Below, piece by piece: positions 1 to 8,734 of a stretch of DNA of 52,457 nt (within the stretch, counting starts at the first letter, position 1; every line of letters starts with the position of its first letter). The notes under the pieces were generated by a model. It did no database searches. It saw nothing but the letters and a program-made list of their open reading frames with translations, and was not told the origin of the DNA. Position numbers and translations under genes: made by a program. This DNA comes from Ensifer sp. IC4062. Its GTDB lineage: Bacteria; Pseudomonadota; Alphaproteobacteria; Rhizobiales; Rhizobiaceae. The stretch is taken from NCBI RefSeq assembly GCF_020193575.1, contig NZ_JADYVD010000053.1, positions 1-52,457 on the forward strand, in the 5' to 3' direction.

Positions 1-837
1 ACCAAGAAGACCGTAGACGATCGACGGCACGGCCGCGAGATTGTTGATGTTGACCTCGATCAGGTCGGTCAGGCGGTTCTTCGGCGCGAACTCCTCGAGA
101 TAGATCGACGCCGCAACACCGATCGGCAGCGACAGAACCAAAACGATCAGCATCATATAGAGCGATCCGACGAGCGCCACGCCGACACCTGCGGCCTCAG
201 GACGGCTCGATGCGCCGAACGTGAAGATACCCGTGTTGAAGCTCTTCTTCAGCACGCCGGCATCGGCAAGCTGGTTCATCCAGGCGACCTGCTGATCCTT
301 GACCTTGCGGTTGGCTTCGGCGACCGAAAGATCGATCTGGCCCTTGAAGGCTGAGTCGATGTTCGCTGCGGCAAGCAGGGTCACCGGCACGGTCTTGCCG
401 ATAATCGACGGATCGGCGACGACGATATCGCGCAATTGCGTGCGAGCGCTCGCGGAAACCATGTCGGTCGCCTGTTTGACCAAGGGCCGCTTCGTCGCAT
501 CGAGCCCGAGCTGCTTCACGAGCGCATCGCGAACGAGCAGCGGATAGTTGGCCGTCATCAATTGCTTGGCGTCGGTCGCGCGCTCGTTCTTCGGATCTAT
601 GATCTTTTCGGAGAACTCAATCGGCAGCGTGATCGTCGTCTGCAGGAATGCAGTATAGCCGTTCTTGACCACCGTCGAGAGCAGGACGGCGAGGAAGAAA
701 AGACCAAGAACGATGGCACTGATGCCATAGGCCCGAAAACGGCGCTCGGCAGCATAGCGGCGCTTGATACCGATATCGCGGCGGCTTTCGGCAGGACGGG
801 TAGAGACCCTTACCGTGGGGGAAGCAAGGTCGGTCAT
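1..837 (-). CDS. pstA: Phosphate ABC transporter permease PstA (3' end outside window)
   Basis: Inner-membrane permease that pairs with PstC in the high-affinity phosphate importer PstSCAB. The 279 residues present start MTDLASPTVRV at 837 and run off the left edge. A long cytoplasmic N-terminal extension of the kind seen in alphaproteobacterial PstA precedes a first membrane segment (AIVLGLFFLAVLLSTVV). The last residues visible, EVNINNLAAVPSIVYGLLG, match the conserved PstA motif before the EAA loop. The start overlaps the pstC stop by 4 bases, so the two are translationally coupled. pstB, phoU and phoB would be expected next, outside the window. The C-terminal transmembrane bundle cannot be assessed. 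Confidence 0.93.
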   Translation of the reverse strand, partial: MTDLASPTVRVSTRPAESRRDIGIKRRYAAERRFRAYGISAIVLGLFFLAVLLSTVVKNGYTAFLQTTITLPIEFSEKIIDPKNERATDAKQLMTANYPLLVRDALVKQLGLDATKRPLVKQATDMVSASARTQLRDIVVADPSIIGKTVPVTLLAAANIDSAFKGQIDLSVAEANRKVKDQQVAWMNQLADAGVLKKSFNTGIFTFGASSRPEAAGVGVALVGSLYMMLIVLVLSLPIGVAASIYLEEFAPKNRLTDLIEVNINNLAAVPSIVYGLLG

Positions 838-2318
838 TCGTACTGTTCCCGATATTTGCGCACGATATAGAGCGCATAGATGTTGAGGCAGAGCGTGATG
901 ACGAAAAGCGTGATGCCGAGCGCGAAGGCGACGAGCGTCTGCGGCGACGTGAACTCGAGGTCGCCCGTCAGCTGGTGGACGATTTTCACCGTCACCGTCG
1001 TCATCGGCTCGAAAGGCGTCAGTTGCATGCGCGCGGCAACGCCGGCGGCAAGCACGACGATCATCGTTTCGCCAACCGCGCGGGAAGCCGTGAGCAGCAA
1101 CGCGCCGACAATACCCGGCAGCGCGGCGGGCAGGATGACCTTCTTCACCGTCTCCGAACGCGTCGCCCCGAGACCCAGGGAGCCGTCGCGCAGTGCGCGC
1201 GGAACCTGCGTGATGATGTCGTCGGAGAGCGAAGATACGAACGGGATCAGCATGATGCCCATGACGATGCCGGCCGTCAGCACGCTCTGGGCCTGAATGA
1301 AGTTCTGGTAGTTGCCGGTAACGAGGCCGTTCAGTTGCGTCGAGATATCACGCAGGAACGGACCGACCGTGACGAGCGCGAAGAAGCCGTAGACGATCGT
1401 CGGGATGCCGGCGAGCACTTCTAGAAGCGGCTTCGCCGTCGAACGCAGCCGCGGGCTTGCGTATTCAGCCATGTATATGGCCGCGAAAAGCCCAATAGGC
1501 ACCGCAAAGAGCATGGCGACGAAGGCGATGTAGAGCGTGCCGCCGAGAAGCGGCAGGAGGCCGAACTGACCCGATGCGCCGCCGCTGCCGGCTGCCGCGA
1601 AACGCGGGTCCCAGACGGTGCCGAAGAAGAACTCGACGGGCGACACCATGCTGAAGAAGCGGCCCGCCTCCGAGAGCATCGACGCGACGATGCCGATCGT
1701 CGTGAGGATGGCGATCGACGAGGCCACAATCAGCGACCCGAGCATCACGCGCTCCACCTGGTTGCGGGCGCGAAAACGTGTGGTGATGTTGCGGAGCGCG
1801 TAGATGCCGCCCGCAACGGCGACGAGAAGCACGACGGCGCTCATCAGCCAACGGCTCGTGTTCCGCATCGCATTGAGCTGCTGAGCGGCCCTCACCATGT
1901 AAGGCTCGCCTTCGCCGGCAAGCGCCACGCCCTTGGCGGCGAGCGTTTCGCGCAGGTTGGCGGAACCATTTTCAAGCGCGGCGATTTCGTCCGCGCTCAA
2001 GCGGACGAGACCGACGGCGACAGATTTAACCTGACCGAGCGCAAGCTGCGTGGTCGCTCCACCCTGGCTCTGTACGGAATCCGGAAGCGACGAGCGAACG
2101 CTGGAGTCGATGTAGAGCGGCGATGCGATCAGCCACGCCGCGAGCACGAGCGCCGCCGGCAGCATCGCCCATATGGCAACGTAGCTGCCATGGTAGCCGG
2201 GCAGCGAATGCAGGTTCGAGAGCTTGCCGCCCGACTGCGCGAACGAGCGCGCACGACCGGCAAAGTAAGCAATGAAACCAATCAAAACAATCAATAAAAG
2301 GAGGAGCGAAGTACTCAT
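834..2318 (-). CDS. pstC: Phosphate ABC transporter permease PstC
   Basis: Second permease of the PstSCAB phosphate importer, 494 residues. I start it at 2318 (MSTSLLLLLIVL) because a CAGGGAGA ribosome site sits just upstream; the frame stays open 19 codons further but without a ribosome site. Hydrophobic segments lie near residues 3-20, 50-70, 165-185 and 200-230, followed by a long core permease domain. The core carries the EAA-type loop (GSLGLGATRSETVKKVILPA) that contacts the ATPase PstB. The N-terminal part is longer than in E. coli PstC, as is usual in rhizobia. The frame is intact throughout, unlike the frameshifted pstC known in S. meliloti Rm1021. It lies 101 bases after pstS and overlaps pstA. 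Confidence 0.95.
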   Translation of the reverse strand: MSTSLLLLLIVLIGFIAYFAGRARSFAQSGGKLSNLHSLPGYHGSYVAIWAMLPAALVLAAWLIASPLYIDSSVRSSLPDSVQSQGGATTQLALGQVKSVAVGLVRLSADEIAALENGSANLRETLAAKGVALAGEGEPYMVRAAQQLNAMRNTSRWLMSAVVLLVAVAGGIYALRNITTRFRARNQVERVMLGSLIVASSIAILTTIGIVASMLSEAGRFFSMVSPVEFFFGTVWDPRFAAAGSGGASGQFGLLPLLGGTLYIAFVAMLFAVPIGLFAAIYMAEYASPRLRSTAKPLLEVLAGIPTIVYGFFALVTVGPFLRDISTQLNGLVTGNYQNFIQAQSVLTAGIVMGIMLIPFVSSLSDDIITQVPRALRDGSLGLGATRSETVKKVILPAALPGIVGALLLTASRAVGETMIVVLAAGVAARMQLTPFEPMTTVTVKIVHQLTGDLEFTSPQTLVAFALGITLFVITLCLNIYALYIVRKYREQYE

Positions 2319-2376
2319 CGGCACGTCTCCCTGGTAAAGGCCATGCCAAGCCACCGGCAATATGAATGAACACACA

Positions 2377-2409
2377 CACCCCGGCGCAACAACGGGTCGC
2401 GCCGGGGTG
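2377..2409 (-). terminator. pstS-pstC intercistronic hairpin
   Basis: Perfect 11-bp inverted repeat (CACCCCGGCGC / GCGCCGGGGTG, arms 2377-2387 and 2399-2409) immediately after pstS on the coding strand. No T-run follows. It is therefore more likely an attenuator or an mRNA-stabilising structure that keeps PstS more abundant than the permeases than a full terminator. Confidence 0.6.
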
Positions 2410-2419
2410 CGTCTTTAAA

Positions 2420-3454
2420 TCAGAGCATGTTGCCAGCTTCGAAGGACTTGCGAATTTCTTCGCGCTCGGCGTCCGGAGCAGCAACCAGGCCGTATTCAGC
2501 GAGCGGGCTGTCGGGGCCGATCATCTGGTCGTCGATGAAGAATTCGACGTATTCCTTGAGACCCGGGACCACGCCCATATGCGCCTTCTTGACGTAGAAG
2601 AACAGCGGGCGGGAAACCGGGTATTCACCGGAAGCGATCGTTTCGGTGGAGGGAACGACGCCGTTGACGGTCGCAACCTTCAGCTTGTCGGCATTGTTTT
2701 CATAGAACGAAAGGCCGAATACGCCGATGCCGCTCTTATTGGAAGCAATGCGGGCGAGCGTTTCGGTGTAGTCGCCGTCGATGTCGACAGCCATGCCGTC
2801 CTTGCGAACAGCGACGCACTTGGCGAGTTGTTCCTTCGCATCGCTTACAGCAGCCTTGATGACATCCTGCGCGCCGGCTTCCTTGCAGCCCTCAGCGAGG
2901 ATCTTTTCCTCGAAAACTTCGCGCGTGCCGTGCTTCTGGCCAGGAATGAAGGCGGCGATTTCGGCGTCCGGAAGCGAAGCGTCGACTTCCGACCACTTCT
3001 TGTAAGGGTTGGCAACGAGCTTGCCGTCGACAACGACCTCAGCGGCGAGCGCCTTGTAGAGGTGCTCCGGCTTCAGCGCGAGATCGGCATTGCCGGCGTC
3101 GGTCGCGAAGACGATGCCGTCGTAGCCGATCTTCACTTCCTGAATCTCGGTCACGCCAGCAGCCTTGCAGGCCTCGATTTCGCTGTCCTTGATCTTGCGC
3201 GAGGAGTTGGCGATGTCGATCGTGTCTTCGCCGACGCCCTTGCAGAATTCCTTGAGACCAGCGGACGAACCACCGGACTCGACGACCGGCGTCTTGAAGT
3301 CGGGGAAGGTCTCACCGAAGGTTTCGGCGACGATCTTTGCGTAAGGAAGAACGGTCGAGGAGCCGGCGACCTGGACCTGATCGCGAGCCGCGGCGGCGCC
3401 CGCGAATGCGGCCGAGGCGACCAGCGCCGCTACAGTGAGTTTAAGAGCTTTCAT
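2420..3454 (-). CDS. pstS: Periplasmic phosphate-binding protein PstS
   Basis: Periplasmic receptor that delivers phosphate to PstCA, 344 residues. The first 23 residues (MKALKLTVAALVASAAFAGAAAA) are a classical Sec signal peptide. The mature protein opens with the phosphate-binding motif AGSSTVLPY and has a second binding loop ESGGSSAGLKEF. First gene of the pst operon: a three-unit PHO box lies 105-133 bases upstream, so expression should be PhoB-dependent under phosphate limitation. A strong hairpin separates it from pstC. The long alphaproteobacterial PstS type is evident from length and motifs; no alternative function is likely. Confidence 0.95.
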   Translation of the reverse strand: MKALKLTVAALVASAAFAGAAAARDQVQVAGSSTVLPYAKIVAETFGETFPDFKTPVVESGGSSAGLKEFCKGVGEDTIDIANSSRKIKDSEIEACKAAGVTEIQEVKIGYDGIVFATDAGNADLALKPEHLYKALAAEVVVDGKLVANPYKKWSEVDASLPDAEIAAFIPGQKHGTREVFEEKILAEGCKEAGAQDVIKAAVSDAKEQLAKCVAVRKDGMAVDIDGDYTETLARIASNKSGIGVFGLSFYENNADKLKVATVNGVVPSTETIASGEYPVSRPLFFYVKKAHMGVVPGLKEYVEFFIDDQMIGPDSPLAEYGLVAAPDAEREEIRKSFEAGNML

Positions 3455-3558
3455 AGATGTTCTCCCGGAATGGGCTTGTGTTGGTGCGCTTGGGTTGCAG
3501 CGCTCTCTTCGCCGTATGATCGGCTGCCCCTTGTTAGCCGCCGATGGCTACACCTTTT

Positions 3559-3587
3559 ATGTCAGTTTGGTGAAACATTTATGACAG
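3559..3587 (-). promoter_or_regulatory. PHO box (PhoB operator) upstream of pstS
   Basis: On the minus strand 3587-3570 reads CTGTCATAAATGTTTCAC, 16 of 18 positions of the PHO-box consensus CTGTCATAAATCTGTCAC. A third 11-bp-spaced unit, CTGACATAAAA, follows at 3565-3555. Three tandem half-sites fit head-to-tail PhoB dimers in front of pstS. Confidence 0.88.
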
Positions 3588-3648
3588 CCTATAACATTGA
3601 ATACGCTGCATGATTTGGAATTTCGCGATCAGGCGGCGGCGTTTTGTG

Positions 3649-4908
3649 TCAGAAGCGAACCGTGAAAATCGTACCCTTGCCGACCTCCGAATGGACGAGG
3701 AGACGGGCTCGGTGACGCGTAAGGATATGCTTGACGATGGCAAGCCCGAGACCGGTGCCCTTCTTGGACCGGCTCGCCTCGACGTTAACCCGATAGAAAC
3801 GCTCGGTAATTCTCGGTACGTGCTCGGCCGGTATACCCGGGCCGTGGTCCTCGACCGTCACTTCGGCCTTCTCTCTCTCGCCGCCTGCGAGACGCACCTC
3901 GACTCTCTTACCTTCCTGCCCGTATTTGCAGGCATTTTCGATCAGGTTCTCGAAGACCTCGATCAATTCGTCGCGATCTCCCCGGACGAAGACCGGTGCA
4001 TCAGGCACGTCGAGCGATATCGTCACGTCGAGCTCGGTCGCGAGCGGCAGCAGGCTGTCGCGCACGTGCCCGAGCAGCGGCGTCAGATCGACCATGTCCT
4101 CCGGGGCAATATGCGACTTCAATTCGAGCCTGGAGAGCGACAGGAGATCGTCGACGAGACGACTCATGCGCGTGACCTGCTCGTGCATGATGCCGAAAAA
4201 CTTCTCCTGCGCCTTCGGATCGCCGCGCGCCGGCCCCTGCAGCGTTTCTATGAAACCACGAAGAGAGGCGAGCGGCGTGCGCAGCTCGTGGCTGGCATTG
4301 GCAACGAAATCGGAGCGCATACGATCGATCCGGCGCGCCTGTGAGATGTCGCGATAGGTGAGCAGGAATATACGCCGGCTCGAAGCATCGGTTCCAATTT
4401 CGGCAGGCGCAACTCTCACCACATAGACGGCATCCGACGGCAGTCTCTCGGTGTGTTCGATCTGGTTGATCTTGCCAGTGGCGATTGTCTCTCGAACCAT
4501 ATCGAGGATACCCGGGGAACGAACGCGCGCGGAAAGGTCGCTGTTCGGGGGAATGGTGCCGAAGGCCTTTTCAGCGGCACTGTTCTGAAACACCACTGTC
4601 TCGTCGGCGGCGATCACGAGCACGGGCATATCGAGTGCGTTCAACGCCGGAACGAGCGGGTCGCTCACCTTCTCGGCAGCAACGGCGCTAACCGGTGCCG
4701 GCTGCTCGGGCGGCACGTTGCGATTGAGCAGCGCCGCGGCAAGCACGATCCAGAACGGTAGCACGGCGAGGATATGAATGCCGGCGAGCGTGGCGAGAAT
4801 GGCTATCAGGACCGAAAGGCCGATAACCCACCGTTCTGCCTTCAGCTTCGGCAACAGCGTTCGCCAGAACACCTTTGCGTCGTCCAACACAACATCCTCA
4901 CGACTCAA
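3649..4908 (-). CDS. phoR: Phosphate regulon sensor histidine kinase PhoR
   Basis: Membrane sensor kinase that phosphorylates PhoB when phosphate is scarce, 419 residues. Two closely spaced membrane segments occupy about residues 28-62 with almost no periplasmic loop, typical of PhoR, which senses through the Pst system and PhoU rather than by direct binding. A PAS-like domain (about 85-190) precedes the dimerisation domain with His207 in NASHELRTPLASLRG. The ATPase domain has N (ENLIENACKYG), G1 (DHGPGIP), F (ITERFYRV) and G2 (KGTGLGLAIVKH) boxes. It precedes pstS in the same direction with 194 bases between, so the pst operon has its own PHO-box promoter. phoB itself is not visible. Confidence 0.92.
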   Translation of the reverse strand: MSREDVVLDDAKVFWRTLLPKLKAERWVIGLSVLIAILATLAGIHILAVLPFWIVLAAALLNRNVPPEQPAPVSAVAAEKVSDPLVPALNALDMPVLVIAADETVVFQNSAAEKAFGTIPPNSDLSARVRSPGILDMVRETIATGKINQIEHTERLPSDAVYVVRVAPAEIGTDASSRRIFLLTYRDISQARRIDRMRSDFVANASHELRTPLASLRGFIETLQGPARGDPKAQEKFFGIMHEQVTRMSRLVDDLLSLSRLELKSHIAPEDMVDLTPLLGHVRDSLLPLATELDVTISLDVPDAPVFVRGDRDELIEVFENLIENACKYGQEGKRVEVRLAGGEREKAEVTVEDHGPGIPAEHVPRITERFYRVNVEASRSKKGTGLGLAIVKHILTRHRARLLVHSEVGKGTIFTVRF

Positions 4909-5005
4909 TTGCAGTTCCCTCCCTGATCACGATGCCGCGAAAGCAGAGAGATAGCGCTGCTTCATGACATGATTTTCACGACATGCTTGAATCCGCAATG
5001 CAATT

Positions 5006-5953
5006 ATGGCCTCTTTCGAGGAAATCGAGCGCCAGCGGGAGGCAAAGCAAATGGCAGCAGAAACAGCGGCAGCCGTGGCCAAACCGGGCAGCCGGGCGGT
5101 CGAATTGCGGATCGGCGGCAGGTCCCGCGTCTTCGATGTCGACAACCCGGAATTGCCCAAATGGATCGATGACGAGGCTTTCTCTTCCGATGATTATCCC
5201 TACAAGAAAAAGCTCGAAGAGGACGAGTACGAGGAAACGCTGAAGAAACTGCAGATCGAACTCGTCAAGGTCCAGTTCTGGATGCAGGCGACCGGCAAAC
5301 GGGTGATGGCGCTTTTCGAAGGACGCGACGCGGCCGGCAAGGGTGGCGCCATCTATGCTACGATGGCCTATATGAACCCTCGTTCCGCCCGCATCGTCGC
5401 CCTCACCAAACCGACTGAGACCGAGCGCGGCCAGTGGTATTTCCAGCGCTACGTGGCGACCTTTCCGACGGCGGGCGAATTCGTGCTCTTCGATCGCTCC
5501 TGGTATAACCGCGCCGGTGTGGAACCGGTCATGGGCTTCTGCACAGCCGAGCAGTACGAGCACTTTCTCAAGCAGGCTCCCCGCTTCGAGAAAATGATCG
5601 TCCACGAGGGCATCCAGCTCTTCAAGTTCTGGCTCAATATCGGCCGAGAGATGCAATTGAAGCGATTCCATGATCGCCGGCATGATCCCTTAAAGATCTG
5701 GAAGCTTTCGCCGATGGACATCGCTGCGCTGAACAAGTGGGATGACTATACCGAGAAGCGTGATCGAATGCTGAAGGAAACGCATACCGACCACGCCCCT
5801 TGGACGGTCATCCGCGGCAACGACAAGCGCCGTGCCCGGATCAATCTGATCCGCCACATCCTCAAAAATCTGGACTATGACGGCAAGGAGAAGGCCGCAA
5901 TCGGCGAGATCGACGACAGGATCCTGGGCTCCGGACCGGGCTTCCTGAAATGA
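5006..5953 (+). CDS. ppk2: Polyphosphate kinase 2 (PPK2 family)
   Basis: Cytoplasmic kinase that uses polyphosphate to phosphorylate nucleoside diphosphates, 315 residues. It has a charged N-terminal helix, then Walker A FEGRDAAGKGG (residues 104-114) and the PPK2 lid and Walker B region with FDRSWYNRAGVEP near residue 162, where Asp and Arg are catalytic in the family. Size and architecture match the single-domain class I PPK2 (SMc02148-type) biochemically studied from S. meliloti, which makes ATP from ADP. The ribosome site before ATG 5006 is weak; Met16 (about 5051) is an alternative start. It is divergent from phoR, so it sits directly beside the phosphate-starvation locus and may share its physiology. 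The upstream 97 bases hold only a poor PHO-box-like sequence. Confidence 0.92.
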   Translation: MASFEEIERQREAKQMAAETAAAVAKPGSRAVELRIGGRSRVFDVDNPELPKWIDDEAFSSDDYPYKKKLEEDEYEETLKKLQIELVKVQFWMQATGKRVMALFEGRDAAGKGGAIYATMAYMNPRSARIVALTKPTETERGQWYFQRYVATFPTAGEFVLFDRSWYNRAGVEPVMGFCTAEQYEHFLKQAPRFEKMIVHEGIQLFKFWLNIGREMQLKRFHDRRHDPLKIWKLSPMDIAALNKWDDYTEKRDRMLKETHTDHAPWTVIRGNDKRRARINLIRHILKNLDYDGKEKAAIGEIDDRILGSGPGFLK

Positions 5954-5968
5954 TCTGAACATTGGAAG

Positions 5969-6036
5969 GTGCGTTCAAATGAACGCACGCGCCGCGCGTC
6001 TTGTCAGGCGCACATTTGCGACGGAGGGCGCCTGAC
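5969..6036. terminator. Two hairpins between convergent ppk2 and the next gene
   Basis: Two perfect inverted repeats lie in the 87-base convergent gap. The first is 9 bp (GTGCGTTCA / TGAACGCAC, 5969-5977 and 5980-5988). The second is 9 bp (GTCAGGCGC / GCGCCTGAC, 6003-6011 and 6028-6036). Neither has a T-run on either strand, so they are terminator-like only by position and stability. Confidence 0.5.
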
Positions 6037-6040
6037 CGTG

Positions 6041-7195
6041 TTACTGCCCCGGCAGCACACGAATTGCGAAAACGTCCAGGCTGTTGCCTGCTCCGCTGAC
6101 GTCGCTGTTGAGCACGAGCCTGCCGGGTCCGCTTGGCGCACTACTGCGATCAAACGAGATCTTGAAAAGCATATCCAGTCGCTCGTCATGCACGGTGAAC
6201 CGGTGGCGGCCACAGGCACCGAGCGAGGAGAAGTCGCATTCGACGGAAAATTCCGCCGTCTTGCCGGGCATGGCCTGGACGGTCAGCGCCAATGTAGATG
6301 ATTTGCCCGAGAGCTGTGCCAGTATATCGGCGGGAATTTCGAAGACGAGATCCCCATCCCTGCCGGCGACTGCCGACGTCACGCGCACGCGCTCACCGCC
6401 TTCGTCATTTAAAGGCTCGACGGTGGAGCGCGCGCCCGGCTTGATCGCCGCGACCTCGGCCGGCGTGAATATCTCGAGCCACTCGCCGGAGAAGCCCTCC
6501 TGTGCAGCGAGGTTCTGAAGACCTACCGCGCCATCGAAATCTTCCGATTCCACCGTGGCAGGCGGATTGGCAACGCCCGTGTCGGCCGGAGATTTCAGCA
6601 GATCGTTCGTCTGGATCCACCACACCGTGGCGCCGGCAGCCGCCGCGAGCGTTGCCATGACCATGGCAAAGGAAAGCAGGCGCCCACGCCGACGCTTGCG
6701 CGGCCGCCTATCCGCGGCGCCGATGTCCGGCGCGGCCGACTCGACCTTGCCGCCCGCAGCGGCAGATTGCGACGTGGTAGTGGTCCGCCCCGTGGCCAAC
6801 GAGTCCTCGCGATCGGCGCGCAGGGCACCAAGGTCGCTGTCGCCCCGCCCGGCGCGTCCTTTTTCACCGGCAGTCGGCTCGCGACGGGGGGAGACGGAGA
6901 GATCCGCAGCCGCCGGATTGGTGGTCGTCCGCTCGCCCGCTCCACCGAGGCTGACGACCGGTGCTGCAGCCGAACGCGCCCGCAAGGCCGCGCGTTCTTC
7001 CGTCTCGATCGCGTGAATGACCGCTTCGAGCCGGTGGCGCTGTTTCGCGATCACATCGGGGTCTTCGATTTGCTGCTTCTTCAGTCCGTTTTCCAGCGCC
7101 TGACGGGCCGACTGATAGATGCGTGCACGGATTTCCGCGTTGGTTCTGTCCGAGCGTTCCAGCGCATTCCTGATCGCAGTTTCGAGTCCGCTCAC
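6041..7195 (-). CDS. Single-pass membrane protein of unknown function
   Basis: I do not recognise a named family. The 384-residue protein has a charged, helical N-terminal region (about 1-70), which begins MSGLETAIRNALERSDRTN and may form a coiled coil. A low-complexity Ala/Gly/Arg/Ser linker (70-165) follows, then a basic stop-transfer patch RRPRKRRRGR and one membrane segment (LLSFAMVMATLAAAAGATVWW, about 172-192). The roughly 190-residue C-terminal domain has two Cys (about residues 314 and 320) and would face the periplasm. The shape resembles rhizobial conserved hypothetical proteins with a cytoplasmic helix and a beta-rich outer domain. It is convergent with ppk2. The long untroubled frame and consistent codon use support a real gene; the function is open. 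Confidence 0.75.
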   Translation of the reverse strand: MSGLETAIRNALERSDRTNAEIRARIYQSARQALENGLKKQQIEDPDVIAKQRHRLEAVIHAIETEERAALRARSAAAPVVSLGGAGERTTTNPAAADLSVSPRREPTAGEKGRAGRGDSDLGALRADREDSLATGRTTTTSQSAAAGGKVESAAPDIGAADRRPRKRRRGRLLSFAMVMATLAAAAGATVWWIQTNDLLKSPADTGVANPPATVESEDFDGAVGLQNLAAQEGFSGEWLEIFTPAEVAAIKPGARSTVEPLNDEGGERVRVTSAVAGRDGDLVFEIPADILAQLSGKSSTLALTVQAMPGKTAEFSVECDFSSLGACGRHRFTVHDERLDMLFKISFDRSSAPSGPGRLVLNSDVSGAGNSLDVFAIRVLPGQ

Positions 7196-7224
7196 ATCAA
7201 GTCCTTTGTGCGACGAAGATCACC

Positions 7225-7296
7225 GCATGTTTCTGAAGAAACATGCACCAATTCAAAGCACTACAGCGAGCTTTGCGCGTCTTACAAGACGCGCGG
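7225..7296. repeat. RIME1-type palindromic repeat, copy 1
   Basis: Intergenic mosaic element. Arm GCATGTTTC / GAAACATGC (7225-7233, 7238-7246) is followed by CAATTCAAAG, CTACAGCG and a GCGCGTCTT..AAGACGCGC hairpin ending CGCTATAG. The same block order occurs at 45514-45612. It matches what I recall of Rhizobium-specific intergenic mosaic elements. The rest of the 375-base gap (7197-7526) shows nothing else I can name. Confidence 0.75.
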
Positions 7297-7526
7297 ACGC
7301 TATAGCGGCCGCGCCGCGGTCGAGCGGGTATTTCCCTTCCTTCAAGAAGGTAACGGTCCCCTTCTCGATCCACGCCGTTGGTTTATTAACGACTGGGTAA
7401 CCGCTGCTTTCGGAATCTGCAAGTCCGGCCGCAAAACCACCGGCAGTTGGGCGGGGAAAAGCGAGGCGAGTCCCGACGAATGTGCGGAAAGCGGTCCTTG
7501 CAAATTCACTGCTTGCTGCTATTTGT

Positions 7527-7550
7527 TTTGACGTTTACGCAAACGTCAAA
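7527..7550 (+). promoter_or_regulatory. Perfect palindrome (candidate operator) before nitronate monooxygenase
   Basis: 10-bp arms TTTGACGTTT and AAACGTCAAA separated by ACGC, ending 20 bases before the ATG at 7571. The core TTGACGTTTACG recurs upstream of fadD (14837-14852). The ACGT-rich palindrome recalls operators of MerR-family regulators of fatty-acid and branched-chain catabolism (LiuR type); that assignment is inference. Confidence 0.6.
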
Positions 7551-7570
7551 CGATAGGATGGAGAAACCCG

Positions 7571-8581
7571 ATGCCCCTGCCGCCAATCCTTTCCGGAACA
7601 ACAAGACTCCCGGTGGTCGGCGCACCGCTCTTCATCGTCTCGCATCCCCGGCTGACGATCGCCCAGTGCAAAGCCGGCGTCATCGGCTCTTTTCCCGCCC
7701 TCAATGCGCGACCGCAATCGCAACTCGATGAGTGGCTTGCGGAAATCACCGAAACGCTCGCCGACCACGATGCCAAGCATCCCGACCAGCCCGCCGCGCC
7801 ATTCGCGGTCAATCAGATCGTCCACAAGTCGAACGTGAGACTCGAGCAGGACCTGATGCTCTGCATCAAATACAAGGTGCCCATCGTCATATCGTCGCTC
7901 GGCGCGGTTCCGGAAGTGAATGCCGCCATCCATTCCTACGGTGGCGTCGTGCTCCACGACGTCATCAACAATCGGCACGCCAACTCGGCGATCCGCAAGG
8001 GGGCAGACGGCTTGATTGCGGTTGCCGCCGGGGCCGGCGGCCACGCTGGGACGCTCTCGCCTTTTGCGCTTGTCCAGGAGATCCGAGCGTGGTTCGACGG
8101 ACCGCTGCTGCTTTCCGGCGCGATCGCTACCGGCGGCGCTATCCTCGCTGCGGAGGCGATGGGCGCGGACATGGCCTATATCGGCTCCCCCTTCATCGCC
8201 ACCGAAGAGGCACGCGCCAGCGATGTCTACAAGCAGATGATCGTCGACAGCAGCGCCGCCGACATCGTCTATTCCAACTATTTCACTGGTATCCACGGCA
8301 ACTACCTCAAGCCCTCGATCAGCGCGGCCGGCATGGACCCGGACAGACTGCCGGAAGCGGCCCCGTCCAAAATGGACTTCGGCAGCGCCGCCGAAGGGGC
8401 AAAGGCGTGGAAGGACATCTGGGGCTGCGGCCAAGGCATCGGTGCCATCCGCGAGATCAGCACGGTCGCACAGCTCGTCGACCGGCTGGAACGGGAATAC
8501 GACGCGGCCCGAAGACGGCTCGGCCTCGGCGCCTGCCGCCATGTTCAACCGCCCAAGGAATTTTCAAGTTCTCGAAACTGA
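7571..8581 (+). CDS. Nitronate monooxygenase (2-nitropropane dioxygenase family)
   Basis: FMN-dependent TIM-barrel enzyme that oxidises alkyl nitronates, 336 residues. Family signs are the N-terminal PVVGAPLFIVSHPRL motif, the central GADGLIAVAAGAGGHAGT loop, which contains the conserved glycine-rich, His-bearing active-site segment, and the phosphate-binding GPLLLSGAIATGGAI..GADMAYIGSPFIAT region. The start has GGATGGAG at 7557-7564. A perfect palindrome sits directly in front. It lies alone between a RIME repeat and tRNA-Thr. The true substrate could be a propionate-3-nitronate-type toxin, or the protein could be a related flavin enzyme; the family call is solid, the substrate is not. Confidence 0.85.
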   Translation: MPLPPILSGTTRLPVVGAPLFIVSHPRLTIAQCKAGVIGSFPALNARPQSQLDEWLAEITETLADHDAKHPDQPAAPFAVNQIVHKSNVRLEQDLMLCIKYKVPIVISSLGAVPEVNAAIHSYGGVVLHDVINNRHANSAIRKGADGLIAVAAGAGGHAGTLSPFALVQEIRAWFDGPLLLSGAIATGGAILAAEAMGADMAYIGSPFIATEEARASDVYKQMIVDSSAADIVYSNYFTGIHGNYLKPSISAAGMDPDRLPEAAPSKMDFGSAAEGAKAWKDIWGCGQGIGAIREISTVAQLVDRLEREYDAARRRLGLGACRHVQPPKEFSSSRN

Positions 8582-8658
8582 TGGCTTGAAATCTTGCTGC
8601 TTTGCGTTTATCAGCGCCTCACACTTCGTTCCGCGGCTTTTCCGCGGGACCATAGAGG

Positions 8659-8734
8659 GCCGCTTTAGCTCAGTCGGTAGAGCACATCATTCGTAATGAT
8701 GGGGTCACGTGTTCGAGTCACGTAAGCGGCACCA
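8659..8734 (+). tRNA. tRNA-Thr (anticodon CGT)
   Basis: Complete cloverleaf of 76 nt. Acceptor GCCGCTT pairs with AAGCGGC, the D arm is AGCTCAGTCGGTAGAGC, the anticodon stem is CATCA/TGATG with loop TTCGTAA (CGT at 8692-8694), and the T arm contains GTTCGAGTC. The CCA end is encoded. It reads threonine ACG codons. An accessory-looking stretch begins immediately downstream. Confidence 0.96.

Noticed and set aside
4961..4990. PHO-box-like sequence before ppk2 (TGACATGATTTTCACGACAT)
   Set aside because: The two GACAT units are 14 bases apart instead of 11 and the flanks match poorly, so PhoB control of ppk2 cannot be claimed from this.
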